Source: Myotis daubentonii (lineage: Eukaryota; Chordata; Mammalia; Chiroptera; Vespertilionidae). From it: a DNA stretch of 64,000 nucleotides. How positions within the stretch are numbered: the stretch's first letter is position 1; each line of letters opens with the position of its first letter. This document shows positions 21,196-32,960 of this stretch, piece by piece. Location: positions 10,948,145 through 11,012,144 of the forward strand of contig NC_081851.1 of NCBI RefSeq assembly GCF_963259705.1, written 5' to 3'. A model generated the notes under the pieces. That model had not been told where the DNA came from. It made no database searches and saw only the letters and a program-made list of their open reading frames with translations. Position numbers and translations under genes: made by a program.

Positions 21196-21862
21196 CTAGT
21201 GGCTCCGTGCACAAAATTCGTGCACGGGGGAGGGTGTGTTCCTCAGCCTGGCCTGCACCTTGTCCTATTTGGGACCCCTCGAAAAATGTCCTGCCAGTTT
21301 ACAGGGATCAGGCCTAAACCAGCAGTCAGACATCCCTCTCATAATCTGGGACTGCTGGCTCCTAACCGCTCACCTGCCTGCCTGCCTGCCTGCCTGATTG
21401 CCTCTAACCATTCTGCCTGCCAGCCTGCTCGCCCCCAACTGCCCCTCCCCCCACCGCCGGCCTGCTTGCCCCCAAATGCCCCCCTGCCAGCCTGATCACC
21501 CCAAACTGCCCCCCCCCCCGCTGGCCTGCTTGCCCCTATCTTCCCTCCCCACTGGCCTGCTCATCCCCAACTGTCCCCCTGCTGGCCTGCTCACTCCAAA
21601 CTGCCCCCCCCCCGCTGTCCTGATCACCTCCAACTGACCACCACTGATGGCCTGCTTGCCCCCAACTGGCCCCCCTGCTGGTCTGCTTACCCCCAATGGC
21701 CCCACCCCCCACCAGCCTAATCACCCACAACTGCCCTCCCCTCTTGGCCTCTAACCACCTCTACCTCGGCCCCGCCACCATGGCTTTGTCCAGAAAAATG
21801 TCCTGAAGGTATCCTGGAAGGTCTCCCAGTCTAATTAGCATATTACTCTTTTATTAATAAAT
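21196..21862 (-). mobile_element. non-autonomous Helitron abutting the HeliBat remnant
   Basis: The 3' end is CTAG at 21196-21199 preceded by A. The hairpin pair CCGTGCAC..GTGCACGG (21205-21228) follows directly. The 5' end on the minus strand is near 21862 (TTATTAATAAAAGAGTAATA). The interior is C-rich, with GCCTGCCT tandem units and repeated 'ggcctgcttgcccc' blocks. A related copy in the opposite orientation lies at 62505-62854. Confidence 0.88.
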
Positions 21863-21869
21863 ATATATA

Positions 21870-22598
21870 TTAGTAGATATATATATATAGATATATTTGT
21901 CTGTAAATATGATTATGATTGCAGATATGAGTAGGACCAGGTAAAATTTTATAGAATGGGCCTTTTATTACAGATGGTTTGCCATGTATGCATTTTTTCT
22001 GAAGAAGTGAAAATTACTTTAAAAAATGTTTCAGGAAGACTTTGAGAAATTTACAGTGTCTGCTTTTCTTCCAAGAAAGTTGTCACTTTTATGCCAGAGT
22101 GAGAATTATTTGTATGCTTTGTATGTCAGCATTGGGCCACTGTGACTGGGGGACACTTAGGTTGACTTGAGAGTAATTATCTTGCTCACTGGCTGGGAGG
22201 GAGGGTGTGTGGCAGAGGAGATAAATACTCGGTTCTGGATTATTCATAGATTGCTGACTTTCTGGATTGATTGTGCAAGCCCCTCCTTTTATTGATGTCC
22301 ACGTTCTATTGACAGACATCTACCCTGGGAGAGAAATGAGATGGAACTCTCTTTCTTGTCATTGTAAAAAGCATTTGAATTCCTTGTGATAAGGCCACCC
22401 AGCCATCCACAGTCAAGGCACACATTTTCATGGAGGATGTTCCCACTCTTGAATAAATTAAAACAATTTTTTTCTTTTAATTTAAACTTTCTTCAATAAC
22501 TGTTTTCTTGTTACTTAAAAGCTAGGTGTTTTTTTGAAACTGCTTCCAAAGCTTTTCAAGCTGTATATGTCCTTGGAATGAATTTATAAATAAGAATT
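21870..22598. other. intergenic AT-rich DNA, nothing recognised
   Basis: A TA-rich run at 21863-21895 is followed by about 700 bases of unique-looking sequence. It has no convincing coding or repeat signal. It could hold non-coding regulatory elements, but nothing in the sequence proves that. Confidence 0.5.
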
Positions 22599-22602
22599 GA
22601 GC

Positions 22603-22827
22603 CCGGCCAGTGTGACTCAGTGGTTTAGCATCGACCTATGAACCAGGAAGTCACAGTTTGATTCCAGGTCAGGCCACGTGCCCAGGTTTTGGCCTGATCC
22701 CCAGTACGGGGGTATGTAGGAGGCAGCCAATCAATGATTCTCTCTCATCATTGATGTTTCTATCTCTCTCCCTCTCCCTTCCTCTCTGAATCAGTAAGAA
22801 TATATTTTAAAAAGAGAGAGAGAGAAG
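22603..22827 (+). mobile_element. Ves SINE, plus strand, diverged
   Basis: The head is GCCCGGCCAGTGTGACTCAG. The body has GGAGGCAGCCAATCAATGAT and the pyrimidine-rich CTCTCCCTCTCCCTTCC block. The tail is followed by a GA repeat (22813-22827). It shares the 'tcgacctatgaaccagga' head variant with the copy at 61946-62139, so the two may be one subfamily. Confidence 0.93.
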
Positions 22828-22829
22828 AG

Positions 22830-23650
22830 TGTATATGTTTGTAAATAAGAAAACATGTATTTGATGCTCTTAGAAAGTCTTATTTTATTTCATTAAAACT
22901 TGTGCAGTATAGGGAACTCCATAGATTCTCTTAATTTGAAGAAAGTTAGAGGAAAAGGTGCTAATTCAGAGTTCCTTGGGAAAATGTATCACTTATATAT
23001 TTTTTTATGTTTATTTTTTTTAAATAAAAAACTGAAATATTTTCTATTCAGAAAATATATTTGGATCTAAATATCTTCTATAATTTTAACCCTAAAATAT
23101 CAATTTAAATATTTTAAAAATGGTTGGGATGTTTGTTTGTTTTAAATAAGTTAAGTTACTGGAGTTCTACATGTTACTGGATCACCTGGGGTAATTTTCT
23201 GATTGGAAAATTAAGAATTATAGTCAGAGGGAAGGACATGAGAATTTTAAAAGGACATATTCAATTTACTTTAGAAGCTGAACCGCTCTTATCATGTGAC
23301 TTGTTTTGTATGTTTGTTAAACTATATTATCACATAAGCATTGCTGCTATTGGGACAAACAGTGACAGTTGATTCGGGTCATTTGAATGTTCACTGTCTG
23401 TTTTAATTTGTATGTTCATTTTGACTCTTCATATGCTCAATCTTCAGTGGAAGTCATGAGAACCTATTATTTTTGCCTTACGTTGTAAATATTCTTTTTT
23501 ACCAGAGGGACCTTAACTTTGATGTGAGGGATTGTTTCCATTGCCAGCTGTTTTCTTCCTTGCCAAGTAAGGGAGTTGTGAAGTCTTCAGTGATGCCTTC
23601 CGCAGGATATTTGCAGATGTGGTTGGGGAAAGTCATTTCGTCCCCGACCT
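22830..23650. other. intergenic AT-rich DNA, nothing recognised
   Basis: Unique-looking AT-rich sequence. It has no long frame with protein-like features and no recognised repeat. Confidence 0.5.
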
Positions 23651-23654
23651 TTGC

Positions 23655-23968
23655 ATGTCAGGTGCTGGGGTGTCCGGGTGCCGCCTGGCCTGCTGCCCGG
23701 CTTTCCGATGGCAATCACTGGCTGGGGGGCGGGCAAAGGCGGCCTTTGCCCGCCCCCCAGCTCTTGCCTGCCGCCTAGGTTGCTGATCACCATTCTTCTG
23801 TCTTTCCCCTTTCGCCTCCCATCATTGTGTGTATGCAAATTAACCGCCATCTTTGTTGGTGGGTAACCGCCATCTTTCTTGGCAGTTAATTTGCATATTG
23901 CCCTGATTAGCTGATGGGAAGCATAGCAGAGGTACGGTTAATTACCCTTTTTGTCTTTTATTAGATTA
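23655..23968 (-). mobile_element. Helitron 5' part, second family
   Basis: The minus strand begins near 23968 with TCTAATCTAATAAAAGACAA. It continues through repeated 'ATGGCGGTTA' and ATGCAAATTAAC blocks. The same signature recurs at 49190-49316 and 53545-53652. The 3' end is not recognisable, so the left limit is approximate. It contains a perfect GC-rich inverted repeat (23722-23760). Confidence 0.75.
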
Positions 23969-23973
23969 GATAA

Positions 23974-23975
<2 letters not shown>

Positions 23976-24010
<35 letters not shown>
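23976..24010. repeat. (GT)n microsatellite
   Basis: A nearly pure dinucleotide run immediately next to the 5' end of a Helitron. Confidence 0.95.
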
Positions 24011-24011
<1 letters not shown>

Positions 24012-24189
24012 GGTGTGTGCACTCCCATTTCATTTTTATTACCAGGAAGTAATTCTATTAACATGTAAAAGTGCATTTATTCACTCTACACTTGAGCCTT
24101 TGCTGATTAATGGAAATGAATAAGTAGTTTATTATCTAAATTCTAATGTGCCTCCTTAAAAAGTTGTCTGGTTAAAAAGAATAAAATAG

Positions 24190-24420
24190 CCCTAGCTAGT
24201 TTGCCTCAGTGGATAGAGCATTGGCCTGTGGACTGAAGGGTCCCAGGTTTGACTCCAGTCAAAGGCACATGCCCAGGTTGCAGGCTCAATCCCCAGTAGA
24301 AGTCAGGAGGAGGCAGCTGATCAATGATTCTCTCTCATCATTGATGTTTGTTTCTATCTCTCTCTCCCTCTCCCTTTCTCTCTGAAATCAATAAAAATAT
24401 ATTAATAAAATAAAATAAAG
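24190..24420 (+). mobile_element. Ves SINE, plus strand
   Basis: The head AGCCCTAGCTAGTTTGCCTC is at the left, box-B-like GGTTTGACTCCAGTCAAAGG follows, and the tail has AATAAAAT repeats. An AAT-rich direct flank is present, but it cannot be separated from the tail. Confidence 0.92.
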
Positions 24421-25279
24421 AAAGCTGAAGGAAGAACAAAACTGTAAAAAGTAAGGAACACCCCATCAATTTATTGCAGGTCCTAATTTCAGTCTAGGCA
24501 GTAAAAATGGCATCACAAGTGAATTTGTTTCCAAGCCTCCTGACTGTGCAGAACCGGTGGTCTGGGTTCTGCTTTGGGAACATCAGAACGCCTCAGAAGG
24601 CTTGTAGGGTGAGGAGTCCTGGGCCCCACCCCCAGAATTCCCAACCTGTAGGTCTGGGAGGGTCTGAGAAATTGCATTTCTAAGAGCTCAAACTTTGAGA
24701 GCTACTGCCGTAGACACTTCTTGTGCAGAAATCGGTAGGTGTTCTGAACTTGAAACAGCAAATCAAAAGAGCAAATCACACTTTTTGTGTCACAAAATCA
24801 CTTTAAAGACTCCTTACCCACAAGCTGGCTTGGATCTGGAAGTGTGCTCCTCTGTGTGAAAATGAAACGTCACTAGAGCGAGCCCAGATTTGACTGGGGC
24901 AACTAGACGGCCTATTGTACTCAATTTCTCAGGCTACCATAGTGTCTCTGGGTAACAAGTGCAAAATGTGAGTCTTCACTCTTGAGATATCAGTAATACT
25001 GTTTTCCAGCTCAATGTATTATAGGAAAGGTCACTAAGGGGGGGAAGGGGATCTTTATTTATAAATCTGACTTGGGAGGTTTTAGCAAAATGTATCTCCA
25101 ATCATCCATATCACACACACATTGGAATGTTCTTGGCATTCTACCTAATTGAAAACATGACTGCTCAAAACACAGTCAGGTAGAATTATGGAACTCTTTC
25201 TGAACGTGAAAGAAGTTCGCCAGCACACGCTGAGCTGGAGTTGAGAGCTGTACTTGTGTGTGTTATCTCTGTCCTCGGG
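24421..25279. other. intergenic DNA, nothing recognised
   Basis: Unique-looking sequence with no long open frame and no recognised repeat. Confidence 0.5.
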
Positions 25280-25289
25280 GAGTGCTGCC

Positions 25290-25413
25290 TACGTGTTAGT
25301 GGTTCATTCATTTGTTCATCAAACACATATTTATCGAGAGCCCACTGTGCTAGGCCTTGAGATGCATCAGAGGGAAAAACAGTAAAATTATCTGCCTTCA
25401 TGGAGCTTATATA

Positions 25414-25445
<32 letters not shown>

Positions 25446-25560
25446 GACAATAAGCCATAAACATAATAAATGAGTAAACCACCGATTTTATTACAGAGTG
25501 GTGAGAGCTATAAAAATAAAATAAAGGAAGGCGATGCGGGGAGTGGTGATTATGTGTTGG
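25290..25560 (-). repeat. L2-like LINE 3' end, minus strand, with (GT)n tract
   Basis: Antisense L2 3' end blocks are present: TTCATTCATTTGTTCATCAA, a 'gagagcccactgtgctaggc' block and 'cttcatggagctt'. A GT tract at 25418-25444 interrupts it. Confidence 0.65.
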
Positions 25561-25564
25561 GTGT

Positions 25565-25800
25565 GTCTTTTTACTTTTTAAAATTTTATTTTTCGGTGAC
25601 AGCTGGCACACGATACTAAATTAGTTTCAGGCGTACAGCATCGTGATCAGACATTTTGCAAAGTGAGCACCCCTATCAGCCCAGGACCCCCCTGACCATG
25701 CAGAATTATTACAACGTTATGGCCTCTGTTCCATGTGCTGCACTTCACGACCCCGAGACGATTTGTCAGTGCCAATCTGCTTCTCACGGCTGCTTAATCT
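25565..25800 (-). repeat. L1 3' end fragment, minus strand
   Basis: It carries antisense L1 3' UTR blocks such as ATTAGTTTCAGGCGTACAGC, a 'gatcagacattttgcaaagt' block and CAGAATTATTACAACGTTAT. It is non-coding. Confidence 0.7.
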
Positions 25801-26129
25801 TAAATAACGTGGTCAGGGTGGGTCTCCTGGCCAAGGCGACATTTTAGCAAAAGCTTCAGGAAGGACCTGGCTGCATAGATGTTTGGGTAACAAATGTTTC
25901 AGGCAGAGAACAGCTCATAAACGTCCCTGACGTGGAAACGCGCCTGGTGGCTTTGAACGGGTGCGTGCGTGAGAACACGAACCCAGCGTGTGGGGAGCTG
26001 CGCGAGCAGAGCCGAGAGTAGAGCAGAGAGGGCGCCCCTGAGGGCGGGATCTGCTGGCAGGGTGCAGGCTGTGGGTGTTCATCGGGAAGTGGGAGGCTCT
26101 GGGCAGGGGACAGGCATGGCTGGACTTCG

Positions 26130-27735
26130 TTGTTTTCATAACAGCTTTATTGAGCGACAGTCGATGTGCCACAGGTGCACGTATTATGTGTACAATTTGA
26201 TGCTGAACGTCTGCTGCTAGGTGCCCTGTGCCCAGGTAACCACTGGCCTCTTCCCGTCGCTGACGATGAGCTTGCATTTTCTAGAATCAGTGTGCCCTGC
26301 CCTTTGCCTGGCCCTCACTGATTCTGTGACGCACCCACAGAGCACCCCTGCTCTGCTGAGTAGGGCTCCCTCGTACGCATGCCTGTCGGGGGCAGCGGAG
26401 CTGTTCCAGCTTCTGGCTGTGACAAATCAGTCTGCTGTAGGCACCTGCGTCCCAGCCTTTGCGTGAATAGATGCCGCCTTCCTCCTGGGTAAATGCCTGG
26501 AGTGAGAAGGCTGGAGCGTATGATAAGTGTATGGTAATTGTTAAGAATCAGTGTGTTTAAACTGTTGTCCAAAGTGGCTGTAGTGCTCAGGCCTGCCACC
26601 GGGCAGGAGCGCTCCAGCTGCTCATGTGCCCCTGAGCCCCTGGGAGGCCAGTCTTCCTGCTGCAGAGGTGCCGCTAGGTGCGGGCGGAGCTCACGGTGGC
26701 TTTAAGGTGACTTTCCCTGATGACTAACGATGTTGAACATCTTTTCACATGCTTGCCACTAAGTATCTTCTTTGGTAAAGTATCTAAATCTTTTGCCCAT
26801 TTTTAAAACTGGGTTGTTTCTTATCAAATCGTTTATTCTGATAGAGTCTTTTACTCTGATCTGACTGGTCAATATTTTCTCTCAGACTTTGGCTTGTCTT
26901 TTTATTAATAGTGTCATTCAAAGAGCAAAGGTTAACTTTTTCTTTTATGGATCAAGAACTAAGAACTTTAGTTCCTAATCAAAAGTCACAAAGATTGTCT
27001 TTTATGCTTTTTTTCTCTAAGTTTTATTGTCATACACCAAAGACTCTGATCCATTTGGGGTTGATTTTTGTATATGGTGCAAGTTATGTATAAAAACATG
27101 ATTTTTTTATAGGACCACTGGGTTACATGCCTGTCTTTTCTTCACTGATTGTCTTTGCACCTTTGTCAAAAATTAAATTGTCTATAATATGTGTGGGTCT
27201 ATTTCTAGACTCAATTCTGATTGTCAGTTTTATGCCAGGAACACAGTGCCTTCATTATGGTAGCTTTACAATAATGGTTGAAATTGGGTAGAGTGAACCC
27301 TTCAACTTTGTTCAAAGTTGTTTTACCTGCTCTGCGTCCTTCGCATTTCCATATAGATCTTAGAACCAGCTTATTAATCTCTACACCAAAGGCCTGCTTG
27401 GGTTTTGACTTGGCCTGGCTTGAATCTGTGGGCCAGTTGGGAGGAATGAGTTCTCCGCCTGTGAATAAGGTATCAATCTCCATTAATTTCAATCTACTTT
27501 CCGTAGGTTTTGCAGTTTTCAGAGTGCAGATCTTTCACATCTTTTGTCGGATTCATCCATCCCTAAATATCTAATACATTTGATGTGACATTAAATGATA
27601 CTGAATTTAATTTAGGATTGTTTATTGCTAGTATGTAACTAAATAATTGATTTTTGTATCTTGATTTTATATGCTGCAACTTTGCTAAAGTCATTAGTTC
27701 TAACAGCCTCTTTTAGATTCCATCAGATTTTCCAC
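26130..27735 (-). repeat. old L1 (L1M-type), minus strand, about 1.6 kb of ORF2 and 3' UTR
   Basis: The left end shows the antisense 3' UTR (AACAGCTTTATTGAG, TACAATTTGATGC). Next come ORF2 C-terminal blocks in antisense, such as TTGTCCAAAGTGGCTG and the block near 26730-26815. The central region of ORF2 follows, with GGGGTTGATTTTTGTATATG near 27057. The minus-strand frame at 27211-27492 holds a degraded ORF2 stretch (GFTLPNFNHYCKA). It has many stops and indels and is inactive. The right limit near 27735 is where similarity fades. Confidence 0.85.
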
Positions 27736-27739
27736 AGGC

Positions 27740-30700
27740 TGTCCTGTCGCCTGGGAGCAGAGAGGGGGTGGAGTTGCAGAACCTGGGGGCTGGGTCCTCC
27801 CACAGCAGCTGCTGCTAGAGGTCATGCCAGGGCTCCACCTCCACCTCCCTTCACCGCCTCCCAGTGGCCATACCCAGGGGAAGGCAGCTGGCAGGGGCAC
27901 CAGGCCTCCTGTGGCTCAGAGAAGACAGATAAAGGGCAAAGGAGGGACATGAAAGCAAAGCAGTCAAGATTCAGCACAAATATCAAGATGCCAGGGATTT
28001 GAGGAGGCACCAATGGGAGAGGCTGGGCGGGCAACTGGAGGTAGAAGAGAGGCCAGGCTAAGGTGGGGCCCTGCAGCGGATGGAGAAGGTTCAGGGAGAG
28101 CCAAGCGCTGCTGAGAGGCCTTCGTCAGCTCTGTCCGCGGGCAGAAATCACGGCCTCGGAGAGCTCCTGAGAGTTCTTCCCACGACTTCAGCCAACGGAG
28201 ACTTCACTCAGCCCTCTTGTCCAGCCGTAGATTCAAGAGGAAATCTGATTGGCTCAGATCAGGGAGCTGCTTATTCCTGGAACAATCAACTGCGGCCACG
28301 GGGGCGGGGATGCGCTCAGAAAAGGGTCCTTTGTGTTGCGGGGGTGGGAGGAAGGCACTTCACAGGAGAGCAGGGGCTGTTCCAAGGAAAGTGTTTAAAA
28401 CAAACAGCTCTGGGGTTGGAATTGGTCAACGGGTAGCTGGTTCCCAGCCAATAGAAACGGCTTGCTTGAGCCCTGGGGGAGATAAAAATGGACATAGATG
28501 GGGGTCCAGTTATTGCTTGGGAAACTGACCACGCTGAGGGCTGGTTCACCCAGCGGCCCTCCCTGCGCACTTCCGGTTCGGTGTGCCTTCCAACACTGCA
28601 GAGGGGCAGGTGAGCTCCCCAGAGTCCTCCGCCACCAGGACCCCAGTGGCCTCTCAGGTCCACCTCCTGAGGCAAGTGGACGATTTCCTTTGGAGCCAGT
28701 CAGGTGGCCGGCAAAGCGGAGCCTCAGAGGTCTCCTGTGGGGTGAGCAGAGGTGAGTGGTCCTGAGGCCGGAGGTGTGGGCTGTCTGGACTCTGCAGGCC
28801 CCTCCCGAGTTGTCATGGGTGTGACCTGGTGCTGCTGGATGGCTCTGAGGGCAGCTCAGGGAGCTCCATCGAGTCTGAGCTGCCCCTCGCGACCTGCAGG
28901 CCAGTTAGCAGCCTGAGATAAACCCCTTTCTGCTTCAACTAGTCCCAGTGGATTCTCTTTGTGGCTGAGCCTGATGAATACCAGCGGGGGCTGTCCCTCA
29001 GAAAACCAAGCGCAAGGCGGTGTCTGGCGGCGGTCAGCCCAAGCCTGGGGCGCCGGCAGCAGAGGTGCCTCCCTGCCCGGGCCTGGCTCAGTCCTAGGCT
29101 GTGGGGACGGGACTGGGCTGGATGTGGCAGCTCGGAGCCCCAAGAGCTGGGCCAGGAGGGAAGCAATGCTAGGATTGATCAAGGCCTGCTATTGGCTGGG
29201 TGTGAGCAGTGCATTCTCTTACCAGGCCTGGCAGGAATCCACCTCCCCTCTTTGCAGAATGAGGAAGTAGGTGATAGATTTAGGATGATAGGTGTTAAAG
29301 AAATTTAATCCAAGCAAGTGAATTCAACCACCTAAGTGGCTTTATTGAACACTCCTGAATAGGGCGGCATCCCCCCTGGTAACTAGGACAGCGCTCCGAG
29401 GAGCTGTGCCACGCGGAAGGCCTCGCTGTGGGCTGAGCACCGCTGACCCTGTGCTGGGCCTGCTGTTTCTCCTGCCGGGGAACCCACGTCTTAAGCGTTG
29501 TGACCAGCTCCTCCCCCACAGGCACTGTGTCCGTCAGCTGTGCTCAGAATGGCGCTGCGTAGGAGCCAGGAAATGGGCCCTGACCCGAATACATTTACTC
29601 ACAGCTGGAGCTGCCGTGCACTCGCTCCCCTTCCAGCACATGAGCATGGAGCCCCCACTGGATGTGAGAATTACAGCGGGCCCCCAAGAAGCCGCTACTA
29701 CTACTGTGACTCGGGGGAGAGCAGCAGCCAAGTCTTACAAAGGCTGGGAGTCATTTCCCACGTGCCCAACAAACGTGAGAGTCATCTCCTAAGGACCAAG
29801 TTCACACCGGCCAACGGCGTGCTTGCCAGGGTAGGCCGTGAGTTGTGTCATTGCAGCAGGCAGTGGTCTGCATCGCCTCAAACATTGGTCTTACACCTGG
29901 ATGTGGAAATCGCTAGACCCATGCAGGATGCACTTACTTCCAGCAACTACTCATTTTCCTTCCAATGCATTTCTGTGATGGAAACACAAAAGTGACTTCA
30001 AGAAGGAAAACCGGGAGCAGAAACCTGGCCGTTTTCCTGGGAGCTGAATTGCTCTGTGTTTCCTGACCTGCGATATGCGGTTGTCAGCTGTGCTCGCACT
30101 GCGGTGGCCCAGCGCAGAGGCGGGAGGCTCCACGCCTGCCCTGGCCCCGCGTGGAAGGGGCACGGAGGAGGCCAGAGTGGCCGGAGAACAGGGGCCAGGG
30201 GCACTGCCAGTCCCAGGACAGTGAGGCTCACGAAGGCAGGAGTGCCGTCCTGAAGGCAGCCAGCCCCCATGGTCCAGCGCAAATAGGACCAACCTTTAAC
30301 CCAGTTGCCATGAAGACTGAAAAGGAAAAAAGAGAGAATGAATTCAACCAAAGGAGGCCAGGGCTTCTCTAGAAAAACAACAATAAATCAACAGTTTCAT
30401 GCATATGTGCAGACCCAGCAGGAGCCGCCTTTCTGACCCGCACACAGCCCCACATGGCGCAGCACAGCCTGTTCCGCTTCATTGTTAAGTGAGGATGGCA
30501 CCAAGAAGACTGAGCTCAGTAAGAAGAGGCTGGGGTGGAAGGCCAGCCAGTAGGTGGCATTTGTTGTGTGTAAAGTGGGCCAGGTGTGGGCAGCGGATGA
30601 CAGAGGCTGAGAACTCAGTGTAGCCTGGATGGAGTGTTTGGGCGGGATCCCAGAACTGGAGATGGGGAGGGGGAGAGCGCCGAAATGGACTAGAACGGCA

Positions 30701-31210
30701 GCCGGCGCTGGCAGGGTGGGTTGCAGAAATAAGGGTCCTGGCCTCCTCCCAGCCATGCCTCAGCTGGCCAGCCGCTCACTGCAACAGCCCGGAGGCAGGC
30801 TGGGTCCCAGATCCGAACGGATATGTGATTGTTGAGCCAGGGCCTTCATCCAACACTTTGCAAATCTTAAAGTTGCCTGTTTGCGATTGATTGGATCTTC
30901 TCCCTGAGTTGAATGAATTAGGCATTGATAGAAGGCTCTGCCTCTCAGTACACACATTATATATGTCCATTCTGAGATCCCCTGGAGTCATGTACTTCAG
31001 AGGGCAATTAGTTCTGAGACCTGGAGGAGAGAATGTCAAAACCAGGCCGAGAAAAATGGTCTCACCTGGATGAATATTAGCAAATTACTTCTATTGTATC
31101 AAGTGCCATTTTGCCAAATGCCCTTGAACAAAATACTCTAGAAACGAATAGAAGCAGCTCCAGATTTCTCTCAAATCCAGCAGTGCTGTGCCTTGTGCCC
31201 TGGCCGTTTC
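27740..31210. other. intergenic DNA, no confirmed gene
   Basis: About 3.5 kb of mostly unique, GC-balanced sequence. Near 29337-29346 the minus strand carries CAATAAAGCC, a possible poly(A) signal, but no matching upstream gene or A-tail was found. Open frames on both strands overlap each other and show no family features. Confidence 0.5.
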
Positions 31211-31214
31211 TTCT

Positions 31215-32830
31215 AGGGAGGGAGGGACCTGGGTGGTGTGAGGGGGCAGGGGAGGGAGGGACCTGGGTGGTGTGAGAGGGCAGGGGAGGGAGGGACCTGG
31301 GTGGTGTGAGGGGCCAGGGGAGGGAGGGACCTGGGTGGTGTGAGGGAGCAGGGGAGGGAGGGACCTGGGTGGTGTGAGGGGGCAGGGGAGGGAGGGACCT
31401 GGGTGGTGTGAGGGGGCAGGGGAGGGAGGGACCTGGGTGGTGTGAGGGGCCAGGGGAGGGAGGGACCTGGGTGGTGTGAGAGGGCAGGGGAGGGAGGGAC
31501 CTGGGTGGTGTGAGAGGGCAGGGGAGGGAGGGACCTGGGTGGTGTGAGGGGCCAGGGGAGGGAGGGACCTGGGTGGTGTGAGGGGGCAGGGGAGGGAGGG
31601 ACCTGGGTGGTGTGAGAGGGCAGGGGAGGGAGGGACCTGGGTGGTGTGAGGGGGAAGGGGAGGGAGGGACCTGGGTGGTGTGAGGGAGCAGGGGAGGGAG
31701 GGACCTGGGTGGTGTGAGGGGGCAGGGGAGGGAGGGACCTGGGTGGTGTGAGGGGGCAGGGGAGGGAGGGACCTGGGTGGTGTGAGGGGGCAGGGGAGGG
31801 AGGGACCTGGGGTGGTGAAGGGGCCAGGGAAGGGAGGGACCTGGGATGGTGTGAGGGCAGGGGAGGGAGGGACCTGGGTGGTGTGAGGGGCCAGGAGAGG
31901 GAGGGACCTGGGATGGTGTGAGGGCAGGGGAGGGAGGGACCTGGGTGGTGTGAGGGGGCAGGGGAGGGAGGGACCTGGGTGGTGTGAGAGGGCAGGGGAG
32001 GGAGGGATCTGGGTGGTGTGAGGGGGCAGGGGAGGGAGGGACCTGGGGTGGTGAAGGGGCCAGGGAAGGGAGGGACCTGGGGTGGTGTGAGAGGGCAGGG
32101 GAGGGAGGGACCTGGGTGGTGTGAGGGGGCAGGGGAGGGAGGGACCTGGGTGGTGTGAGGGGGCAGGGGAGGGAGGGACCTGGGTGGTGTGAGGGGGCAG
32201 GGGAGGGAGGGACCTGGGTGGTGTGAGAGGGCAGGGGAGGGAGGGACCTGGGTGGTGTGAGGGGGCAGGGGAGGGAGGGACCTGGGTGGTGTGAGGGGCC
32301 AGGGGAGGGAGGGACCTGGGTGGTGTGAGAGGGAAGGGGAGGGAGGGACCTGGGTGGTGTGAGAGGGCAGGGGAGGGAGGGACCTGGGTGGTGTGAGAGG
32401 GCAGGGGAGGGAGGGACCTGGGTGGTGTGAGGGGCCAGGGGAGGGAGGGACCTGGGTGGTGTGAGGGGGCAGGGGAGGGAGGGACCTGGGTGGTGTGAGA
32501 GGGCAGGGGAGGGAGGGACCTGGGTGGTGTGAGGGGGCAGGGGAGGGAGGGACCTGGGTGGTGTGAGGGGGCAGGGGAGGGAGGGACCTGGGTGGTGTGA
32601 GGGGGCAGGGGAGGGAGGGACCTGGGTGGTGTGAGGGGGCAGGGGAGGGAGGGACCTGGGTGGTGTGAGGGGGCAGGGGAGGGAGGGACCTGGGGTGGTG
32701 AAGGGGCCAGGGAAGGGAGGGACCTGGTATGGTGTGAGGGCAGGGGAGGGAGGGACCTGGGTGGTGTGAGGGGCCAGGGGAGGGAGGGACCTGGGGTGGT
32801 GTGAGGGCAGGGGAGGGGGATGGCCTGGAG
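31215..32830. repeat. G-rich 34-bp minisatellite, about 47 copies
   Basis: The unit is ACCTGGGTGGTGTGAG followed by GGGGCAGGGGAGGGAGGG (34 bp), repeated head to tail with few substitutions. Variants differ mainly after GTGTGAG (GGGGCA, AGGGCA, GGGCCA, GGGAGCA). Three longer variant blocks contain GGGTGGTGAAGGGGCCAGGG (starting near 31808, 32046 and 32693), which suggests higher-order duplication. Each unit carries runs of at least three G with one- or two-base spacers on the plus strand. All three minus-strand frames stay open for more than 550 codons because the unit lacks stops in every frame. These are not genes. Confidence 0.98.
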
Positions 32831-32960
32831 TGGTAGAGCCCACACAGCCTTTCTGGATGCACATTTAGTGAATGCTCCAAAAAGGCGTGAGGGATTTGTC
32901 CCCAGTAAACTTACTAAAAGTCACATGAAGCATCTGGCTCTCAAGAAGTCACCATTCCTA

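Noticed and set aside
29295..30351. Possible minus-strand processed pseudogene with CAATAAAGCC near 29340
   Set aside because: No A-tail, no recognisable parent protein and no clear target duplication.
31215..32830. CRISPR-like array
   Set aside because: Units are contiguous, with no unique spacers, in a mammalian genome. It is a minisatellite.
31077..32880. Three overlapping minus-strand proline-rich frames of 555-595 codons
   Set aside because: They are one tandem repeat read in all three frames. The 34-bp unit contains no stop in any minus-strand frame and is not a multiple of three, so every frame stays open. No splice sites, promoter or family match were seen.
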